Below, in pieces: positions 61,629 to 64,000 of a stretch of DNA of 64,000 bases (its first letter is position 1; every line of letters starts with the position of its first letter). The notes beneath the pieces are model-generated. The model was given only the letters and a program-made list of their open reading frames with translations. It searched no databases and was not told where the DNA came from. Both the position numbers and the translations under genes were made by a program. The stretch is taken from assembly GCF_002886045.1 (NCBI RefSeq), contig NZ_CP025791.1:3053001-3117000 (forward strand), in the 5' to 3' direction. Origin of the DNA: Flavivirga eckloniae. GTDB lineage: Bacteria > Bacteroidota > Bacteroidia > Flavobacteriales > Flavobacteriaceae.

Positions 61629-63767
61629 CTAACCTTTTACCTTTTCTTTAGTTTTATAAGGAAGCACTTCAAAGCCCATATTGTATAAAGTAAATCCAAA
61701 AATATCTGCATATTGTTCAATGGTTTTGCTTACTGGTGTTCCGGCACCATGACCAGCATCTGTTTCTATACGTATAAGGGTAGGGTTATTTCCGGTTTGC
61801 TTGCTTTGTAACTCAGCCGCAAACTTAAAACTATGTGCTGGTACCACACGATCGTCATGATCTCCTGTTGTTATTAATGTAGCAGGATATTCTACACCAG
61901 GTTTTACATTATGTACTGGAGAATATGCTTTTAAGTACTCGAACATTTCTTTGCTTTGTTCGGCTGTTCCATAATCGTAAGCCCATCCTGCTCCCGCTGT
62001 AAATGTGTGATATCGAAGCATATCCAGTACGCCTACTGCTGGTAAAGCTACCTTAGCTAAATCCGGACGCTGGGTCATGGTTGCACCAACTAACAACCCT
62101 CCATTAGAACCTCCTCTAATGGCTAAATAATCTGATGACGTATATTTATTTTCAATTAGGTATTCACCTGCAGAAATAAAATCGTCAAATACATTTTGTT
62201 TTTGCAGCTTGGTTCCGGCATCATGCCAGTCTTTGCCATATTCACCACCTCCGCGAAGGTTAGGAACCGCTAAAATACCTCCCTGCTCCATCCAAACCGA
62301 GTTAGCGATACTAAACGACGGATTTAAGCTAATGTTAAACCCTCCATAGCCATACAATATGGTTGGGTTTTTACCATGTAATTCTAGGCCTTTTTTATGC
62401 GTAATTATCATAGGAACCTTGGTGCCATCTTTTGACGTATAAAAAACCTGATTACTTTCATAATCATCGCTATTAAATTCTATAGCAGGTTTCCAGTACA
62501 ATTCAGATTCACCGGTTTCAAAATTTAATTTATAAATGCTGGTAGGTGTTTTGTAGTTTGTAAAGGAATAATAACCTGTTTTTTCTTCTTTTTTAGAACG
62601 AGAGCTGTTTACATTTCCAACACCAGGCAATTTAATATCTCTGATGAGTTTACCGTTATAATCGTATTGCTTAACTTTTGAGATCGCATCAATCATATAT
62701 TCAGCGAAAAAGTAACCTCCACCTGTTGTTGGGTTTAAAACATGCTCTGTTTCAGGAATAAAGTCTACCCAATTCTCTGGAGTAGGGTTGGCCATGTCTA
62801 CAGTAACTATTTTTTTATTAGGTGCATTAAGGTTTGTAACTAAAAATAGTTTGCTACCTTCATTCTCGATAAGGTATGTATCACTATCTGTATGGTCTAA
62901 AACCGTGATTAATTCACTATCAGGTTTAGAAAGGTCTTTTATATACAACTTGTTTCCAGAGGTTGAAACTCTAGGTGTAATAATTAAATAGTTATCATCT
63001 TCGGTAACATTAGCGTAGATATAGCGATGTTTTTCTTCTGGAGTTCCTCCATAAATTAAAGCATCTTCTTTTTGGGATGTCCCTAATTTATGATAATATA
63101 CTTTGTGCTGATCTGTTTTTGCAGATAGTTCACTACCTTCCGGTTTGTCATAACTGGAATAGTAAAAACCTTCATTTTTATACCACGATATTTGGGTGAA
63201 TTTTACATCTATTAAAGTATCTTCTATTATTTCCCTGGTTTCGGTATTCATTATCAGGATTTTTCTCCAGTCGCTACCACCTTCAGAAATAGAATAGGCT
63301 AAGATACCGCCGTCTTTTGAAAAGCTTGTACTGCCTAAAGAGGTTGTGCCATCTTTAGAGAACGAATTGGGGTCTAAAAAGACTTCCGGTTCTCCATTAT
63401 CTTTAGTTCTGTATATAACATATTGGTTTTGTAAACCATCATTTTTATAAAAGTATGTATAATCACTCTCTACAAACGGAGCGCTTATTTTTTCGTAATT
63501 CCATAAACTGGAAAGACGTTCTTTAAGTTCTTCTCTAAATGGGATTTTATCCAAAAAGCTATAAGTTGAATTGTTTTGAGCTTTTACCCAGGCTTCAGTG
63601 TCTTCACTTCGATCATCTTCCAGCCAACGAAAGGGGTCCTTTACCTTAACACCAAAATAAGAACTCATGCTGTTTACGGTTTTTGTTTCAGGGTACTTCA
63701 CGTCGGTATTTTTTTTACAAGAAATTAAAAGGATTAGAGATAAGAGGCTGACTATTAATTTTTTCAT
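61629..63767 (-). CDS. Prolyl oligopeptidase family serine peptidase, predicted lipoprotein
   Basis: The 712-residue protein begins with a signal peptide and lipobox (LILLISCKKN). The N-terminal seven-bladed propeller starts with DPFRWLEDDRSEDTEAWV; the C-terminal alpha/beta hydrolase has LRGGGEYGKDWHDAG, RGGSNGGLLVGA with the nucleophile serine, GDHDDRVVPAHSF with the aspartate, and DAGHGAGTP with the histidine. It cuts short peptides after proline and would act in the periplasm. A promoter box lies about 20 bases upstream. Confidence 0.93.
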   Translation of the reverse strand: MKKLIVSLLSLILLISCKKNTDVKYPETKTVNSMSSYFGVKVKDPFRWLEDDRSEDTEAWVKAQNNSTYSFLDKIPFREELKERLSSLWNYEKISAPFVESDYTYFYKNDGLQNQYVIYRTKDNGEPEVFLDPNSFSKDGTTSLGSTSFSKDGGILAYSISEGGSDWRKILIMNTETREIIEDTLIDVKFTQISWYKNEGFYYSSYDKPEGSELSAKTDQHKVYYHKLGTSQKEDALIYGGTPEEKHRYIYANVTEDDNYLIITPRVSTSGNKLYIKDLSKPDSELITVLDHTDSDTYLIENEGSKLFLVTNLNAPNKKIVTVDMANPTPENWVDFIPETEHVLNPTTGGGYFFAEYMIDAISKVKQYDYNGKLIRDIKLPGVGNVNSSRSKKEEKTGYYSFTNYKTPTSIYKLNFETGESELYWKPAIEFNSDDYESNQVFYTSKDGTKVPMIITHKKGLELHGKNPTILYGYGGFNISLNPSFSIANSVWMEQGGILAVPNLRGGGEYGKDWHDAGTKLQKQNVFDDFISAGEYLIENKYTSSDYLAIRGGSNGGLLVGATMTQRPDLAKVALPAVGVLDMLRYHTFTAGAGWAYDYGTAEQSKEMFEYLKAYSPVHNVKPGVEYPATLITTGDHDDRVVPAHSFKFAAELQSKQTGNNPTLIRIETDAGHGAGTPVSKTIEQYADIFGFTLYNMGFEVLPYKTKEKVKG

Positions 63768-63788
63768 GATTGAGTGCGTTTAAAAGAC

Positions 63789-63796
63789 CAAAAATA
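63789..63796 (-). promoter_or_regulatory. -7 promoter element of the prolyl oligopeptidase gene
   Basis: Read on the minus strand this is TATTTTTG, matching TAnnTTTG, 21 bases before the ATG at 63767. A matching -33 element is not clear. Confidence 0.45.
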
Positions 63797-63800
63797 ACAA

Positions 63801-63832
63801 AAAAAGCCTCTGTTAAAACAGAAGCTTTTAAA
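63801..63832 (-). terminator. Rho-independent terminator of asd
   Basis: On the minus strand AAGCTTCTGTT and ACAGAGGCTT pair, with one mismatch, around TTA, followed by seven T. It lies 22 bases after the asd stop. Confidence 0.75.
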
Positions 63833-63853
63833 TTATTCTTAAAAAAAATGCGA

Positions 63854-64000
<147 letters not shown>

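Overview
The window is a 64 kb piece of a Bacteroidetes chromosome, most likely a marine Flavobacteriaceae species. The evidence is the low GC content, a secreted protein with a type IX secretion (Por) C-terminal sorting domain, a PID-CTERM protein, the order DUF177-rpmF-fabH-accB-accC, and TAnnTTTG-type -7 promoter elements. Several large genes encode lipoproteins or outer-membrane proteins.

Layout. (1) 1-3.7 kb, housekeeping: an Lgt-like fragment, a tRNA-dihydrouridine synthase, a LolC/FtsX-type permease, rbfA and methylmalonyl-CoA epimerase. (2) 3.7-11.9 kb, an accessory island behind a CAU-anticodon tRNA gene. The tRNA 3' half is repeated, increasingly diverged, at 10260-10302 and 11857-11899, and each copy is followed by a hairpin. 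This is what two successive site-specific insertions would leave. The inner segment carries a tightly packed AT-rich operon (4794-9465): a SLATT-like two-helix membrane protein, two proteins I do not recognise, and a 793-residue protein with a possible PIN-like N-terminus and a helical repeat C-terminus. It is a candidate undescribed defence system. The outer segment holds a decayed membrane-protein gene and a small membrane protein. No recombinase gene is visible. (3) 12.1-22.7 kb: an AraC regulator, then an outer-membrane barrel protein, a 1904-residue TANFOR-like surface protein and a fibronectin-type protein. (4) 23.0-42.9 kb, carbohydrate and small-molecule catabolism: a beta-helix polysaccharide-active enzyme with a T9SS tail, a large PLP enzyme divergent from a nucleoside deaminase, and a long run with an SDR dehydrogenase, a solute-binding protein without signal peptide, a crotonase, a lactonase, a mannonate dehydratase, a GH76-like protein, a GH92 mannosidase with inserted PA14, CutC and an M81 peptidase. 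Gene remnants (cupin, CaiB/BaiF CoA-transferase) and a MITE-like element lie in and beside it. (5) 43.3-54 kb, core genes: ribE, pdxA, DUF177, rpmF, fabH, accB, accC, an FAD oxidoreductase, a histidine kinase and mtgA. (6) 54-64 kb, mostly minus strand: an ABC ATPase, a frameshifted lipoprotein-like gene, a GNAT/FemAB/deacetylase trio, an IS1182-type transposase remnant, a nitrilase-family amidase, a DinB protein, a hairpin cluster, a prolyl oligopeptidase and the 3' end of asd.

How parts may work together. GH92 (with the GH76-like protein) could release mannose. The SDR, lactonase and mannonate dehydratase could then carry it oxidatively to 2-keto-3-deoxygluconate. This is an inference from gene order. 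The fatty-acid and ribosome genes around 45.4-49.4 kb form the usual co-oriented block.
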